Of a stretch of DNA of 64,000 nucleotides, positions 1-10,879 are shown piece by piece. The notes beneath the pieces were generated by a model. The model did not search any database, had not been told where the DNA came from, and was given only the letters and a program-made list of their open reading frames with translations. Made by a program: the position numbers and the translations under genes. Every line of letters starts with the position of its first letter. Position 1 is the stretch's first letter. The stretch comes from Lobosporangium transversale (taxonomy: Eukaryota > Mortierellomycota > Mortierellomycetes > Mortierellales > Mortierellaceae). The stretch is taken from the NCBI RefSeq assembly GCF_002105155.1, contig NW_019028980.1, positions 186,001-250,000 of the forward strand, in the 5' to 3' direction.

Positions 1-2754
1 GGGAAGCCTTGCCTAGGGGACTGCGCAGGCCACCCCCCCGGCGTTCCTCTTACTGCGTGGCCCTTTGTGTCAGTGCCTTGTCTCGCAAATGGTGGTCTGC
101 CATCAAACCCTGGTGGAGGCGGTTTGATCCAAGGTCCCTCTCCGAATATTTTAGGGCGACCAAGAGAGCCCCAAATATCCCACAGGAAAGCTATGAGGAA
201 GCTCATTAACGCAATCATTCCTAAAAACACGCTAGAATTATACATATCGCACCTATTATCATTAAAATAGATAAGTAAGTAGTTGATAAATCAAAGATAG
301 ACCTTTTTTTTCCTTTTTTTTCTTTTTTTTTTTTTTTACCATCCATTTTGACCACCAACGGCGCAAGGGAACTTGGAGATGCAAATAAAGATATCGACGA
401 ACCAGATCAAAGTCATAAGAATATCAAGTCCGAATAGAATATAACGCTTCATCTTTTCCCGTCGTCGTAGGCGTCGGCTCAAATAGTTGAATACAAACAA
501 AAAACTCACAACCATTGAGAGTATAGCAACGATATAATGGAACGCAAGCCCCGCTTGGCTCGAAAACGGCGAGGGAGACTTTGACACCTGATAGGCGGGA
601 AAAGATGACATTCAATATGAGTTATTGTTAATAATTATGGGAAATACTATATGGCAAGTCAAGAAACAAAACCAGCTCAATGTTTGTATTTGCTCTGCCT
701 ACCGGAGATGCTGCAATTAGTAGCACGAGGACAAACACACTTGAGAACAAGCTGATCAGGCGAAGGATCAGCCGCCTCTTGTTAGGTTTTTTGGGAGGCT
801 CAAGCTGATCCTCTATTTCCTCTTCGTCATCCTCATCCACAGCTGTCTTTGTTACTCCTGATTGCTGTGCGGCTGTTATTTTTGATTTGTCTTGTAAATC
901 TACAGTATCTTCAGGCATCTTCTTATTGGATTGGCTACCAGCCGCAGGCACTGGAACCAACGTTGATTCGAACTCCTCCTCATTATTTATGTCGTCAGGG
1001 CCGCCAGGCGGGTATCCATGGAATCCACTATGAGCACCACCTCTACCAACGCCATAACCTCCCTCATACTCTACCCTGTCGTTGCCACGGTGCTGATTTT
1101 GATGACTTCTACGATAGTATTCTTCCGATCGGCGATCCCAGTGGCGCCCATCATCTACCACATTTGCCCTATAATTGCGGTACTGCTGTTCCTGTTGCTG
1201 TTCATGCATTCGGATTTGATTCATCGCGGCTATCCTTTCTTTTGGGCCGTATCCATATCTCCTATCAGCGCTGCTCAGATAGCTTCCTCCTCCTCGCGGT
1301 GGCGGTGGCCGTAATGGTGAGGTCATGAGTCTATAATCTGCAGAGTCCATAGATAACCTATAGCCACTTCCCGGACGAATGGGACGACTAACACGACTAG
1401 AGCGGAATGCATCTGGAATAGATGACAGCGCTGCCTCTCGATCTCGATCTGTCATTGCTGCTGCAGTAGGTGCTGCAATATCATGATTATTTTTGCGTTG
1501 ATTCGCTACCCATTCCTTAGCTCTGCTTAACCTATCAGGAGTCTCCACACGTTGGTTTTGCCTAACTGCCGCTGTTGCTACTATCTTGGTATTACCAAAT
1601 TCAGATGGTATCACTAATGCAGAGTCGGATCTAGAGGTTGTAATATGACCCAATCCAGCTTGGCGCTGTACACCGGGGCTTGTGCTCAATGCGCCCTCAT
1701 TATGGATCCCATCGGGCTCGCACCTTTCCCTCTCCCTTCCTTCGTCACGACCTCTGTATCGTTGCTCATACCTCTCTTGTCTTGGTGAATACTCTTCATA
1801 TTCATATTCACTTGCTGGCAGACTCAGAGGCCTGGTTGGGCGTTGATATGAACGCAAACTATCTTGTGATGATGATAAAAACGGCGGTGGTTGATATCCA
1901 ATGAAAGGGGTCGATTGTTCAGCATAGAGCCCGCGTTGTTCATCATCTGGCCAATACGATCCTGAACTCCTACGATCCTGCAGTCCAGGTGGCGGTGGAG
2001 GTGAGAGTGAATGAAGGCGTGAGCGCGTTGGGGAATCTACAAAAGAACCCCTTTTATTTTTATAACCGCCATTAGGAGGATACATAGCTCTGCCTCCATG
2101 AAGTGGACTATCCTGAGTGTGCTGAGGCTCTCGATCGCGACCTCGGGATGACTCTCCAATATCATGTGGTAACTGATGCTGCTGTCGTTGCTGGCGTAAG
2201 AGTTTTTGTTGTTGCTGGAGATTGTGTTGTAAAACTGCGTCCACTTGTACGTTTTCCCGCTCACACGCCTTCCCCCTATTCCTAGTCAGGTTCGACAGTG
2301 TCTCTTTTAACCCTGCACTAATCTTTTGGATGGAGCCATTGTTCTTTCTATTAGCGAGCTCATAATCGTATGTTACATCCTGATTGCTGTCGTCTTTGAG
2401 GACGCCAGTATTGATTCGGCTATCATCTATACTCCGTCGGCTCTTCCCTGAAACAAATCCTTTGGTCTCTTCAATCTCAATATCCAAAGCCTCGCCTTCT
2501 TGTGTTTGATGGTAATTTCTGTTTTGAGAAAAGGCGTTGTGCCGGCTAACTCCGTCCGGCTGTACTGGGTCTAGCGGGAAAGGATTCGGATTGTAGACCG
2601 AACTAGGCATATGGGGCTGCGTAGTCATGGAGATGGACTCTAATGAATCAGAAGAGGATGATGGCAAGCCCTTCTTGTTCTTGTTCTTGTTCTTATAGTT
2701 GTTGCTACCTTGTACTTTTTTTTTATCCATGCTGTCGTGATGTAATGTGGCCAT
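1..2754 (-). CDS. MARVEL-like four-helix membrane protein with long disordered N-terminus (partial, runs off left edge)
   Basis: Exons read on the minus strand are 2754-703, 587-340 and 252-1, and the gene continues past the window edge. Phases add up (2052 nt, then 248 nt ending in phase 2) and both introns are GT-AG. About 850 residues are visible. Residues 1 to about 655 are polar and low complexity (Gln, Arg, Ser, Pro). Four hydrophobic helices follow, spread over the three exons: LILRLISLFSSVFVLVLLI, HYIVAILSMVVSFLFVF, ILFGLDILMTLIWFVDIFI and MIALMSFLIAFLWDI. A CDMYN segment lies between helices 3 and 4. Four helices with a Cys-containing last loop fit the MARVEL domain, a family of membrane-apposition and trafficking proteins. 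The tail after helix 4 is Pro/Gly-rich. The MARVEL call is by topology and motif only, and the true C-terminus is unseen. Confidence 0.72.
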
Positions 2755-3358
2755 TTGGGATAGACCAATGAAGTGTAGTGTTAATAAAATAAATAAAAAA
2801 GCAGTGTTTAAAGAGGTTGTCTATGACCAAGAGGGCTGGCTCCTCTTGTGTGTATTTAAAGCTAGAAAGATTCTGTGATTCTGTTGCTGTATCAGGATGA
2901 AGCAAAGAAATAAACAGAGAAAGAAAGTGAGAAAGTGAAACAGAATATGCAAAAGAGAAAGTGGAAGGGAAGAAGACGTTTACTGTCGTATTGATGAAGA
3001 CGAAAATAGAAAAAAAAGGAGGGAGGGGATGAGGAAAGAACATCATGACATCCAAAATGCCAAAGTGCTTTGATGCGTTGGCGGATAATTGAATCGATAG
3101 ATTTTTGTCCAGCGTGATCCATGTGAATAACCCCTATTATCGCATTTGCCACTTCTATTTCAATGAGGTGTTGATCAAAAAAACAGTCAGATAACGGGTG
3201 CAAGGGGGAATGACAGTGCATGCCATCAGACAATCTACGTCATGTCCCTTTGTTTCCTCTTTTTGTCTTCATAATGCTTTACACATTATTGCATGAGAAT
3301 GAATGAGAGTCAATGAGTTTATAAAAGGATTTCATTTGTTTATTCCATTCTGATTAGG
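2755..3358. other. Intergenic, no gene seen
   Basis: This is the promoter side of the MARVEL-like gene and the downstream flank of the TANGO2 gene, both on the minus strand. Open frames here are short, A/T-driven and unlike any family I know. No RNA gene was recognised. Confidence 0.6.
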
Positions 3359-5117
3359 TTAGCACACTTTAGGGATAGCATGTGCACAGGCAAAAATCTC
3401 TTCTAACTCTCGTCCCTGGATTTGTTTCCATTCTTGATAAGGTCTGCCAATCTGACCTTGCCACCATACAATGCCATCGGTGCTATCGACATCAAATACC
3501 GGTCGATTGCCAGTCTTCGGGCATCGTGGTGCATACCAATTCTTCTCCACAAAGACGGCCTGTCCATTCCGACCAAACAAGACCACAGTGCTAGATCGTG
3601 TTCCATATTCACCCTTCAGATGTGGCAGTGAAAGATGCTCTAGATCTGCTCTAGGAACAAAGACTCGGTCCTGAAGTCCATCAGTGAATAATTCAAACGA
3701 ATGGAGGTTCTCTGGGTGTGGTTTGGTATTGATACGAAGTTGTCTCAACATTTCGATCACCATCCATGTCATTTCAATTAAGCCATCATCCTTCATGTAA
3801 AGGCTATTGCGGACTAAGTTCAATGATCTGGCATGCCTCTTGTTGATAGTTTTGCTAATGCTATGGTAGATGTTAGCCGTATCGGATGTTTTTGAGGCTG
3901 TGAAGACGCCGCTATCATCGTCATCAATGTCATTTATCTGAGGCCTGTGAACCAAACGATCGGTGGAATAGGACCGCCGCTGAGAAGCTTTTCGTCCATA
4001 GCCAAAATGGTCTAGACTTGTGTTCAAAACTGCTTCAATCGCCTCAATCCCTATCTCGACCCGTCGCCATGGTCGTCCAAAGACACTGTTGCTGAGTCCT
4101 GTGACCGTTCCATGAGGAATCTGAAGACATGTATTCTGATCCGATGAGAAGGGAAACTTTGGTGTAAGATGAATCGATCGTCGAAACAACTTGCTTAAAT
4201 TGCCAGCGAGATGTTTCCATAAGGTTTGGTTGCGTGAGTGCGATGAAATAGGATTATTTCCTGTTGATATGCTAGCACTGGTAGTAGTAGTAATATTGGT
4301 GGTGGTGGTGGTGGTGGTGGTGTCAGCACTAGTTGTTGTCGTTGTTGTTGGAGTAACGGACGCTGTTTTCACTGTCATTGAAGTTGTCATTCCTGTTGTT
4401 TCGTTTTTATGAAGAATCAGTAATTCGGATCCTTCTCGGTTGGCTCCAACATACTGCTGATCTCCAGCGCCCTGGACAACCAACAAATTAAGCCCTTCCA
4501 ATGCCGTATCCCAGACCTTGGCATGGTTTCGTATCCATTTCTCAGCTTCTTCACAGCTCTTTTCAGAGCCATGTTTTTCTGCCATCGCCACCAAAAAATC
4601 ACCACACAACTGCCCTCTTGAGGGTTTGGGTATACAGGGTTTAGGACGGCTGTCATAATAGGATTGTTTTTCAAGATAATCCGTCAAGGCTATAAGATCA
4701 CCATCGGTCGTGACCCCAACCCATGTGCCTGGAAGGTCCCGATCATATCGAAGATTGGCCCTGGGAGGTTTGCAATCGACTCCGCAGAGGATCCCTGTGC
4801 GTTGCTTGTGCTTCTGTTTCTGCTGGCCCTTCTGGACTACAGTACTTGCGGCTTCAGTAGCTATGTTACCAGATGTTGATCGTGATAGGTTCCAAAAGCT
4901 GGCATGTGACGTAGGGCGGTCAAGACATTCATCTCGATTGCTAGCAAGGGCACTGTATGCAGTTGCAAAAGGAAGAAAAGGAATAAAGTTAGAGGACTGG
5001 CTAAAGGATATACTGTTAGCTGTTACAATACTGGTGGTCAAAAGCGGCACAGAGTGTTTCTTACAATTTGATGCGAGGATGGTTATTATTTGGTAATGTC
5101 CAAAGAATTAAACACAT
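3359..5117 (-). CDS. TANGO2/NRDE-domain protein, 548 aa, two exons
   Basis: Exon 1 is 5117-5065 (53 nt) and exon 2 is 4952-3359. The long reading frame alone has no ATG at its start. Splicing over a 112-nt intron gives MCLILWTLP at the N-terminus, with the Cys2 typical of the family, joined to ASNRDECLDRP, the NRDE motif. Further family blocks are GTWVGVTTDGDLIALTDYL, GLSNSVFGRPWRR and, near the C-terminus, YGTRSSTVVLFGR. TANGO2 proteins act in secretory-pathway organisation and have been linked to haem trafficking. The animal protein is about 276 aa. The extra length here comes from low-complexity insertions, notably a Thr-rich stretch (around residues 215-245, including a run of ACC codons at about 4298-4322) and an Asp/Ser-rich insert later. 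Identification is firm; the cellular role is taken from the family. Confidence 0.9.
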
Positions 5118-6500
5118 TGTCTTTTTTGTGTTTTACGATACGTGAAAGAGGAAAAAGAGGAAAAGAATAAAGGATTACAGTACTTGGTCTGGCTAAAGAA
5201 TATTTGATGGTGTTAGATGATACGATCAAATTCTAGTACTTTTATATAACATTGTTCCCTATTTTCGGTGAATCGGCCAGGATAAACATGTTCTGCTGGG
5301 CATAAAAATAAAAGGTCTAAAATTTCGTCTCGGATGGTCCAATGGCGAGTGGTCGGATGTCAGGAATCGGAAAAAATGCTGTTTTATTGTGTACATTTGA
5401 TAGAAGAAGCCATCCGCCCTTTCGGGCTGACAAGGATGAAATAGGAGTGGACACTGCACGCAGCATCACATTATTTTTTTTTTTTTTTTTAAAACACAAA
5501 CGGAAGAATCTAGAGAACACAAGATCGCGGATCTTTCAGCCATGCTCATGTTGATACTAATGACAAGTGGCAATCGAATATGACATAAACTTTCATTTCC
5601 CTTTTTTGAACATGGGATAGCATCAATTATATGTTGCCAAGTAAAGCCAAGTAAAGTTGAATTAAGGCCAAGCTATGGACATATTAAAGTTCCTAGATTG
5701 TTTCGGCTCTAGCATAATGGGAACACCAATTGCATCATAAAAATAGATGTTAGTTAATCCACAATAACTTACATTGTTCATAGCTCAACAAGGTACGCGT
5801 GCTTGCAAACGCACTTTATTGCTAAATTAATGAGAAGAGGCAGCATTCTCATCTTGTAGAACAGAAAATGATAAACAAGCAATAGGTCGTCAAAAGCACC
5901 AAAACACCAATGCTATTTAAACAACAATCCTTGCATTCGTGCCTCTCTCCCTCTCTTTCTCCATCATAAAAGCGCCTCATCTGAATTTGTTGCATTTTAA
6001 TTGAAAGTAATAGTTTTAATTAGACCACGCTGATTTGCTTTACGCGAAATGTACCCTTTCTCTTTGGTTTATTTTTTTTTTTTTTTTATTTTTTTTTTAT
6101 TATAATCGTCTCTTGCATTTTTGCCCTGTCTTGCTATGCTTTCTCTTTCTCCTTCTCCAAACTTCCTTTTCTATCTCTCTCTCCGCCCTTTTCATATCTC
6201 CGTCTCATTACACTTTCATATGTCCATTAACGCTCTGATCATCTTGCTTTCAATCCTCTCTCATTCGCTGTATATTTTATCACTCTCTCTTCATACCTTT
6301 TTATAACTCTTCCCATCCTTTAAAACTATCTCTATGCCAATTCTCCTCGGCTTCCTTCATCGTTGATCATGTTTAACTTCATTCCCATCCTTTTGCATAT
6401 CTCGCGCTTTTTTTTTTTTTTTTTTTTTTTTTTTTCACTTATATCTCAATCAAATTAATAATTTTTAATCACAATTTTATCCTCGTTAAATACTTTCTCT
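5118..6500. other. Gene-free stretch with pyrimidine-rich DNA and homopolymers
   Basis: This holds the promoter of the TANGO2 gene, several T tracts (near 5471-5490 and 6068-6100, and a 28-nt run at 6408-6435) and CT-rich low-complexity DNA at about 5940-6360. Open frames are Ser/Leu/Phe-rich translations of the CT-rich strand and are not believable proteins. Confidence 0.6.
6408..6435. repeat. Poly-T tract, example of a window-wide class
   Basis: One of many homopolymers of 15-32 nt. Other examples: T29 15021-15049, T27 19172-19198, A27 21284-21310, T26 27793-27818, A32 37482-37513, T28 47127-47154, A31 49819-49849. They occur in introns and intergenic DNA and are absent from coding exons. 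Confidence 0.95.
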
Positions 6501-6639
6501 GCGTTTACTCAGTGCTAATCCTTTTGAATGTGTCTTCAAATAGACTCCAATTGGGAAATTTCTTATCCTGCGTAAGTATGGATTTTCTATAACCACCCAT
6601 GTAGGAACATCTTATCATGTGCAGCCCGGCTTCTTGAGT

Positions 6640-7330
6640 TGCTCTCAATGAACCTGTCTCCTCCAACTCAACAACAACTTCTAAAGCCACCACCTCTTCG
6701 TACACACCTTCCGAGGATGTAGCAGATGATCCTGATGGCGACGGCACTCTGTCAAAGAGAAAGCGAATGAAAACCTCTCCCATGAGGTGGGAGGGCGCAG
6801 GCAGCTTTGACCTTGGTGTTGAAGATTCATGGACCCAAGATGGCGTAGATGTGACAGCCAATCTTCTAGACTATGCCAACTTGTACCTTGAGATTGGAGT
6901 TCACTGTCCGGACCGATCTGCTAAAATGCATGTATGTTGGTAGCAAATATAAAAATATTGTTGGGATTACACACACATTTTCTAACGTTTTGATATGAAT
7001 GAACTAGAGCGATAAACCGGATTTTTTTCATGGAAAGGAACTCTAGTGTAGAGTCTCACCTCGGGCCTGAACTACAGTTCCTGTTTCCACAGGAGAGCCT
7101 ACCACGTCTCACAAAACAAGATGTACTAGATATATATGACATAGCAATTGCTTTCAGAGATTTGGGCTCCATTGGCGTGCAAAACATAATTCGCACAGAT
7201 TGAGATATATTGAGGCGATTAGTTTCGAATTATTCTAATGTGGAAGCTCTTTGGACTCGATCAAGATGGATCAATGAAGATTCATACTTCCATGACTATT
7301 TTCTTCCGATATTAATGTGTCTGCAGAGGC
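6640..7330 (+). pseudogene. Decayed protein-coding gene of unknown family
   Basis: Two stretches read like ordinary protein on the plus strand. The first (about 6652-6933) runs through SKRKRMKTSPMRWEGAGSF and ANLLDYANLYLEIGVHCPD to KMH and meets a good donor, GTATGT. The second (from about 7030) reads SSVESHLGPELQFLFPQ, DVLDIYDIAIAFRDLGSIG and, past an in-frame TGA at about 7200, RRLVSNYSNVEALWTRSRW. The obvious splice between them does not keep frame, and the TGA could be a decayed CGA codon. Sense composition is protein-like, not transposase-like, but I recognise no domain. It lies at the edge of the transposon graveyard, so it may be a stranded fragment of a host gene or an unrecognised mobile-element ORF. 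Confidence 0.4.
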
Positions 7331-7385
7331 CAGGAGTAACCCGATCCCTGTGAATTCAGTAGTTTGCCATTACTTGTGTATTTGT

Positions 7386-7530
7386 GCCTGCTCCTATTCG
7401 ATTCGAACGAATCGAATTCGAATGGCTTCGAATAAGCTCTATCCCGGATCGATTCGAATGACGCGAATGGTTCGAATGGTTCGAATGAATCGAATGGCTC
7501 GAGTATCGGATGGCTCGAATGGTTCGAATA
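7386..7530. repeat. Degenerate TTCGAATGG-type short tandem repeat
   Basis: The block is a run of imperfect 9-10 bp units built on TTCGAATGG or TCGAATGGC, with about a dozen TCGAA or CGAAT cores. Many cores are the palindrome TTCGAA. It is followed by a (CTTT)n run at about 7557-7580. It resembles a decayed satellite. Confidence 0.7.
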
Positions 7531-7580
7531 GGAGCACTGACTGAGACTGATAATTTCCTTCTTTCTTTCTTTCTTTCTTT

Positions 7581-8299
7581 TTTTTTTTTGTGCTTTAGGA
7601 GGAACTGAGAGGGGCGTTTGACACCTTGAGTAGAAAACAAAACCATGATTTGGATCCGGCCATCACTTGAATTCCCCAGATAAGACAGCCAATATTTTAG
7701 GAATTGTGATATTAACATTCTTTTTACTATTATATTTTATATACTTTTCTATTTGTAATTCTTTACTTTGATGTATTTTTTCTTATTGTACACTTTTTAC
7801 TCGCACTTTTCTGTTGATTACAATTCCTTGGTCTCATCTAAATGTAAGACCCGAATGTCACTCCACAATAACTTAATCGCTGTTAAGAAAACTCACTCTC
7901 TGCTTCTCATCGCAACAACAAATGGAGCAGATGGGATGCTAATCTGCTCTTAGCATCAACACTGAAAAACTATAGAGATCGTTGAAAGCCATCAATAATG
8001 AAAGTCAATTCTCCAACGTAATGAGATTGTGAAATCCAGGATTCTGATACACTAACATACAATTTTGAATGAATAATTCATTCCAATGTACATTTCTTTT
8101 TTCATTCCTAGGAACCGTATATATATAACCCTTTGCATTAATAAAGCTCTCGCCTTTTTTTTACGCCACAGTTATGTGTTGTGACATTGGCTTGTCTTAT
8201 TTGAAAAACTAATCAATTAGCTCACTAATTCAAAATGGGTTGTGCCCGTTTGGAGACCAATTATCTTTATTCTTTTGCAAGCCATAACCTTACATCATT
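7581..8299. other. Gene-free AT-rich stretch
   Basis: No supported gene. There is a short palindrome (GAATGAATAATTCATTC near 8070) and a TATATATATA stretch near 8111. Either could belong to decayed terminal repeats of the neighbouring Tc1-like element, but no matching pair was found. Confidence 0.5.
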
Positions 8300-8510
8300 A
8301 AATGGCATTCCAACCGTGGGCATCCTGACCTCGACCCTATCGAACACATGTGGGCAGAACTGGAGAGGCGGCTCTCCAGGTATCCGGAGCGAGCAAAGAG
8401 CTGTGGTGAATTATGGGAGCGATTATCGGTTGAATGGTACAGGATTCCAGTGGACTTCTGTCGTAAACCCATCATAGGTCTGCATAAGAGACTCCGCACT
8501 GGCCCTCTAT
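8300..8510 (+). mobile_element. Tc1/mariner-type transposase, C-terminal fragment (relic)
   Basis: The plus strand encodes HPDLDPIEHMWAELERRL followed by SCGELWERLSVEWYRIP and a short C-terminus ending near HKRLR. This matches the last catalytic block and tail of Tc1-like DDE transposases, where the family pattern is DLNPIEHLW. No upstream DDE domain is joined to it in the same orientation. Such elements excise and integrate at TA sites. This copy is clearly dead: it is truncated, and the preceding block of the enzyme lies inverted next to it. Confidence 0.8.
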
Positions 8511-8665
8511 CAGATGTACTGACTCCAAATACTTCCTAACAATCTTCGCCGTGTGTTTCGAATCGTTGTCGTGCTGAAAGATGATATCGCTTTTAGTTAG
8601 GCCCCAGTCATCAAGCGACATCTGTAGAGCCTCCTGAAGTGCAAGCGAAAATGCTAGAACTCAAC
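8505..8665 (-). mobile_element. Tc1/mariner-type transposase, central DDE fragment (relic, inverted relative to its tail)
   Basis: The minus strand encodes MSLDDWGLTKSDIIFQHDN and then DSKHTAKIVRKYLESVHLI. That is the Tc1 central block with the second catalytic Asp (family pattern FQQDNAPSHTA). In an intact transposase it is followed directly by the DLNPIEHLW block. Here that block is on the other strand immediately adjacent, so the element has been split by an inversion, or two relics abut. Confidence 0.75.
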
Positions 8666-8889
8666 TGTTACACCAAATGCTTTGCCCATTTTCAATTTGC
8701 TCCGATGGGGAAATAAGCTTTATCCAATAAAATTATCTTACAATGTGTCCAAACGTGATAACCGAATTGATTATCACAGTTATCCAAACATGGTGTCTTT
8801 ATTAACAACATAGACCAATTTGAATGACCTGACATACATATTATCCTATCTATTAGCGTTTCTTCTTTTTTCACTATAACTGCACTGTT

Positions 8890-9180
8890 ATAGGCCTATA
8901 GATTGATCTCTCTGTTGAGACACCTTGTAGTTGCATGACGAATCCAGCCTTGACAATCCTTTCGGGATATCGGCCCGAATGCGTCTTGGAACCTAGCGCG
9001 CATGGTTTCGTTCGCCTCAAGACGGCTTCTCTTGAAGCTGTTCTTGACCTTCGACTAGCATTCTTCGATTGGATTCAGGGATAGTGAGTAAGGAGGAAGA
9101 TATTTACAAGAATGGCCTGCTTCTTCTATGAGTTCTCTAACCAGAGGAGACTTGTGAATACGTGCATTATCCATTTAAAA
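8890..9180 (-). mobile_element. IS630-like DDE transposase relic with in-frame stop
   Basis: Reading the minus strand from about 9170 gives HKSPLVRELIEEAGHSCKY, then LPPYSLSLNPIEEC, an in-frame stop, SKVKNSFKRSRLEAN and finally ARFQDAFGPISRKDCQGWI with RHATTRCLNRE. The PYS-x-LNPIEE block is the last catalytic motif of IS630/Tc1-superfamily DDE enzymes, and the CQGWIRHA tail is, as I recall, common in fungal members of the group. The stop lies right after the glutamates. No N-terminal part is visible, so the copy is inactive. Confidence 0.7.
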
Positions 9181-9238
9181 AGTATATCCATGCATCTCTT
9201 TAGTTTCCAATATCTCAAGAACCCCACAAGTGAAGTCC

Positions 9239-9943
9239 CTAAAATAAGCCCCAGTTGTTGGCAAAGGTTTCTTTTTCAACGATACCACGACCTGCCGGGA
9301 CGCGAAAGGAAAGATCAACCGATTCAGCGACAAAGGATCCTTGTAACAAAGTAGCGTCGGTTGCGATTATGACCGGATGACCTGAATTACGAAAATATAC
9401 CGGAGTATGTAACAATCGTCTCAAGGTAGGTATAACGCGTCGATTTAGTGTGCAGCTGTAATAACCTCTGTTCAAGGATGTATACCAAGGGCGTGTTAAC
9501 GCAAGTACACTTTTTCTTCCAGCGCGACACCAATTGAATAGGCCGCAGGCCTTCTCAACAAATTTGCATGGTAAAGGCATTCCCATGTTAATAATGTCAA
9601 TAATTTTGTCGACCTGACTCAATTGCTTTTTGTTAAGGGAAACAGTTCCTTCAACAGGGTTGATTTTAAAACCCAAGAAAGTAAAGGTAGAAGAAGGAGC
9701 GGTCATTTTGGCAGAGTTAAAGTTTATCTTATGATCCTTGTAAAGTCGAAGTAGTTTTTCTTTGCAACGGATGCCCATGTCGAGAGAAGGGGAGTTGCAA
9801 AGTACGTCATCCAAGTATTGCTGTAACATGGAACATTCTATGGTAGTTCTTTTGAAGAAATCAAGGTAAGATTCTAACATGTTTGGAAAATGAATGGTGA
9901 TATATTTATAAGAAAACCCCCAGCTAAACACAATTAGCAACAA
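9239..9943 (-). mobile_element. Retroelement reverse transcriptase fragment (DIRS-like or related)
   Basis: The open frame of 234 codons carries the reverse transcriptase catalytic block LQQYLDDVL (YxDD), then FTFLGFKINPVEGTVSLNK (the LGF block), a thumb/connection region with VEKACGLFNWCRAG and, near the end, PVIIATDATLLQGSFVAE, which resembles the start of an RNase H domain. The order fits retroelement Pol. The connection region resembles DIRS-type elements more than Ty1, but I cannot separate DIRS from a divergent Ty3-like element. The N-terminal fingers and the rest of RNase H are missing. It lies in the same orientation as the gag-like relic upstream. Confidence 0.7.
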
Positions 9944-10855
9944 TATCCCGAGGTATCGTTTAGTACAAGTAGTCTTTAAACTTAATTATTACCTCCAGGC
10001 GCTCCTTGGATGTATATGAACGCCCCTAGCCGCTTCAGCTACCGTACACATGTGTACTGTCCAGTAGTTAATCAATCTTTGAGCAGTCTCTTCTGTAGTC
10101 TTGGATTACGTGGCAGGAGAATTGCGTTTCCTTTTACGACACATCTCTCTCAGGCTTGGCTCCTCATACCCGAGGTCAAAGCCATTTTCGTCTTGATCAA
10201 AAAGGGCCTCAGGTGCCGGATTGCGCTCTCTTTCTAGCTCATCCTCGTCGAATTAAAGCTGCGAATAGATGCAGGTCATTTTAGACCCTTCTCCTTTGTT
10301 ACTGTTTCTGTCAACAGTCTCGCTAATGATATGCGAGTCAATGACAGGGGTTTCAGCAGCAGGCGCATCCACGGCAGGTGTATCGAAGTCAAGCTCGTGG
10401 CCAGTATATATAGGGGGCGTCCAAGGGTTGTATGGGTCTGCTTCTTCATCGCTCTCTTCCTCTACAATCATCCGATGAGAGCGAGGCCGTGACGAGGAGG
10501 CTAGATGGATGAACGAAATACCGCCATCATAATCATGACGATGTAGATTCTGGAGATGGGGCTTGGAAGAATCACTTTTATTCCCGGAGCCTTGTGCGCG
10601 AGGCTGAGGGATGGCATTGTCACTGCCTCCTCCCTCAATTTTGATCCCAATAGTCTATGGATATTGCAAAATAGAGGAACCAATGTTTATAACCAAGAGG
10701 ATGGAATAATTTACAAAAGAACCATTAAGCTCACATACATTAGAACTATCATCCCACTTCAAGGCGGCTTTCTGAGCCTCGAGACCTTTGTAGAGCTCGT
10801 CGTCATCAGTGTCAACCAAATTGATAATTTCAGATTAGTTCTTGGTAAGTGCCAT
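9944..10855 (-). pseudogene. Broken gag-like ORF of the same retroelement
   Basis: From an ATG at 10855 the minus strand reads MALTKN, stop, then EIINLVDTDDDELYKGLEA and QKAALKWDDSSN. A TAG stop follows at about 10645, then an acidic Ser-rich stretch containing MIVEEESDEEADPYNPW and ETPVIDSHIISETVD to a TAA at 10253. Beyond that stop, acidic and basic coding-like text continues (ERERNPAPEALFDQDENGF, then REMCRKRKRNSPA) to about 10040. One frame broken by at least two stops, upstream of reverse transcriptase on the same strand, suggests a decayed gag or structural ORF. No zinc knuckle is seen. Confidence 0.5.
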
Positions 10856-10879
10856 AGTGGGTTTGAATTTGGTGATTAG

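Noticed and set aside
9-209. Plus-strand frame of 66 codons at the left edge
   Set aside because: The minus strand here is the last visible exon of the MARVEL-like gene, with matching phase and a membrane helix; the plus frame is its shadow.
7440-7530. GGTTCGAAT words resembling a tRNA T-loop
   Set aside because: They recur every 9-10 bp as a repeat and no acceptor stem, D-loop or anticodon arm can be built around them.
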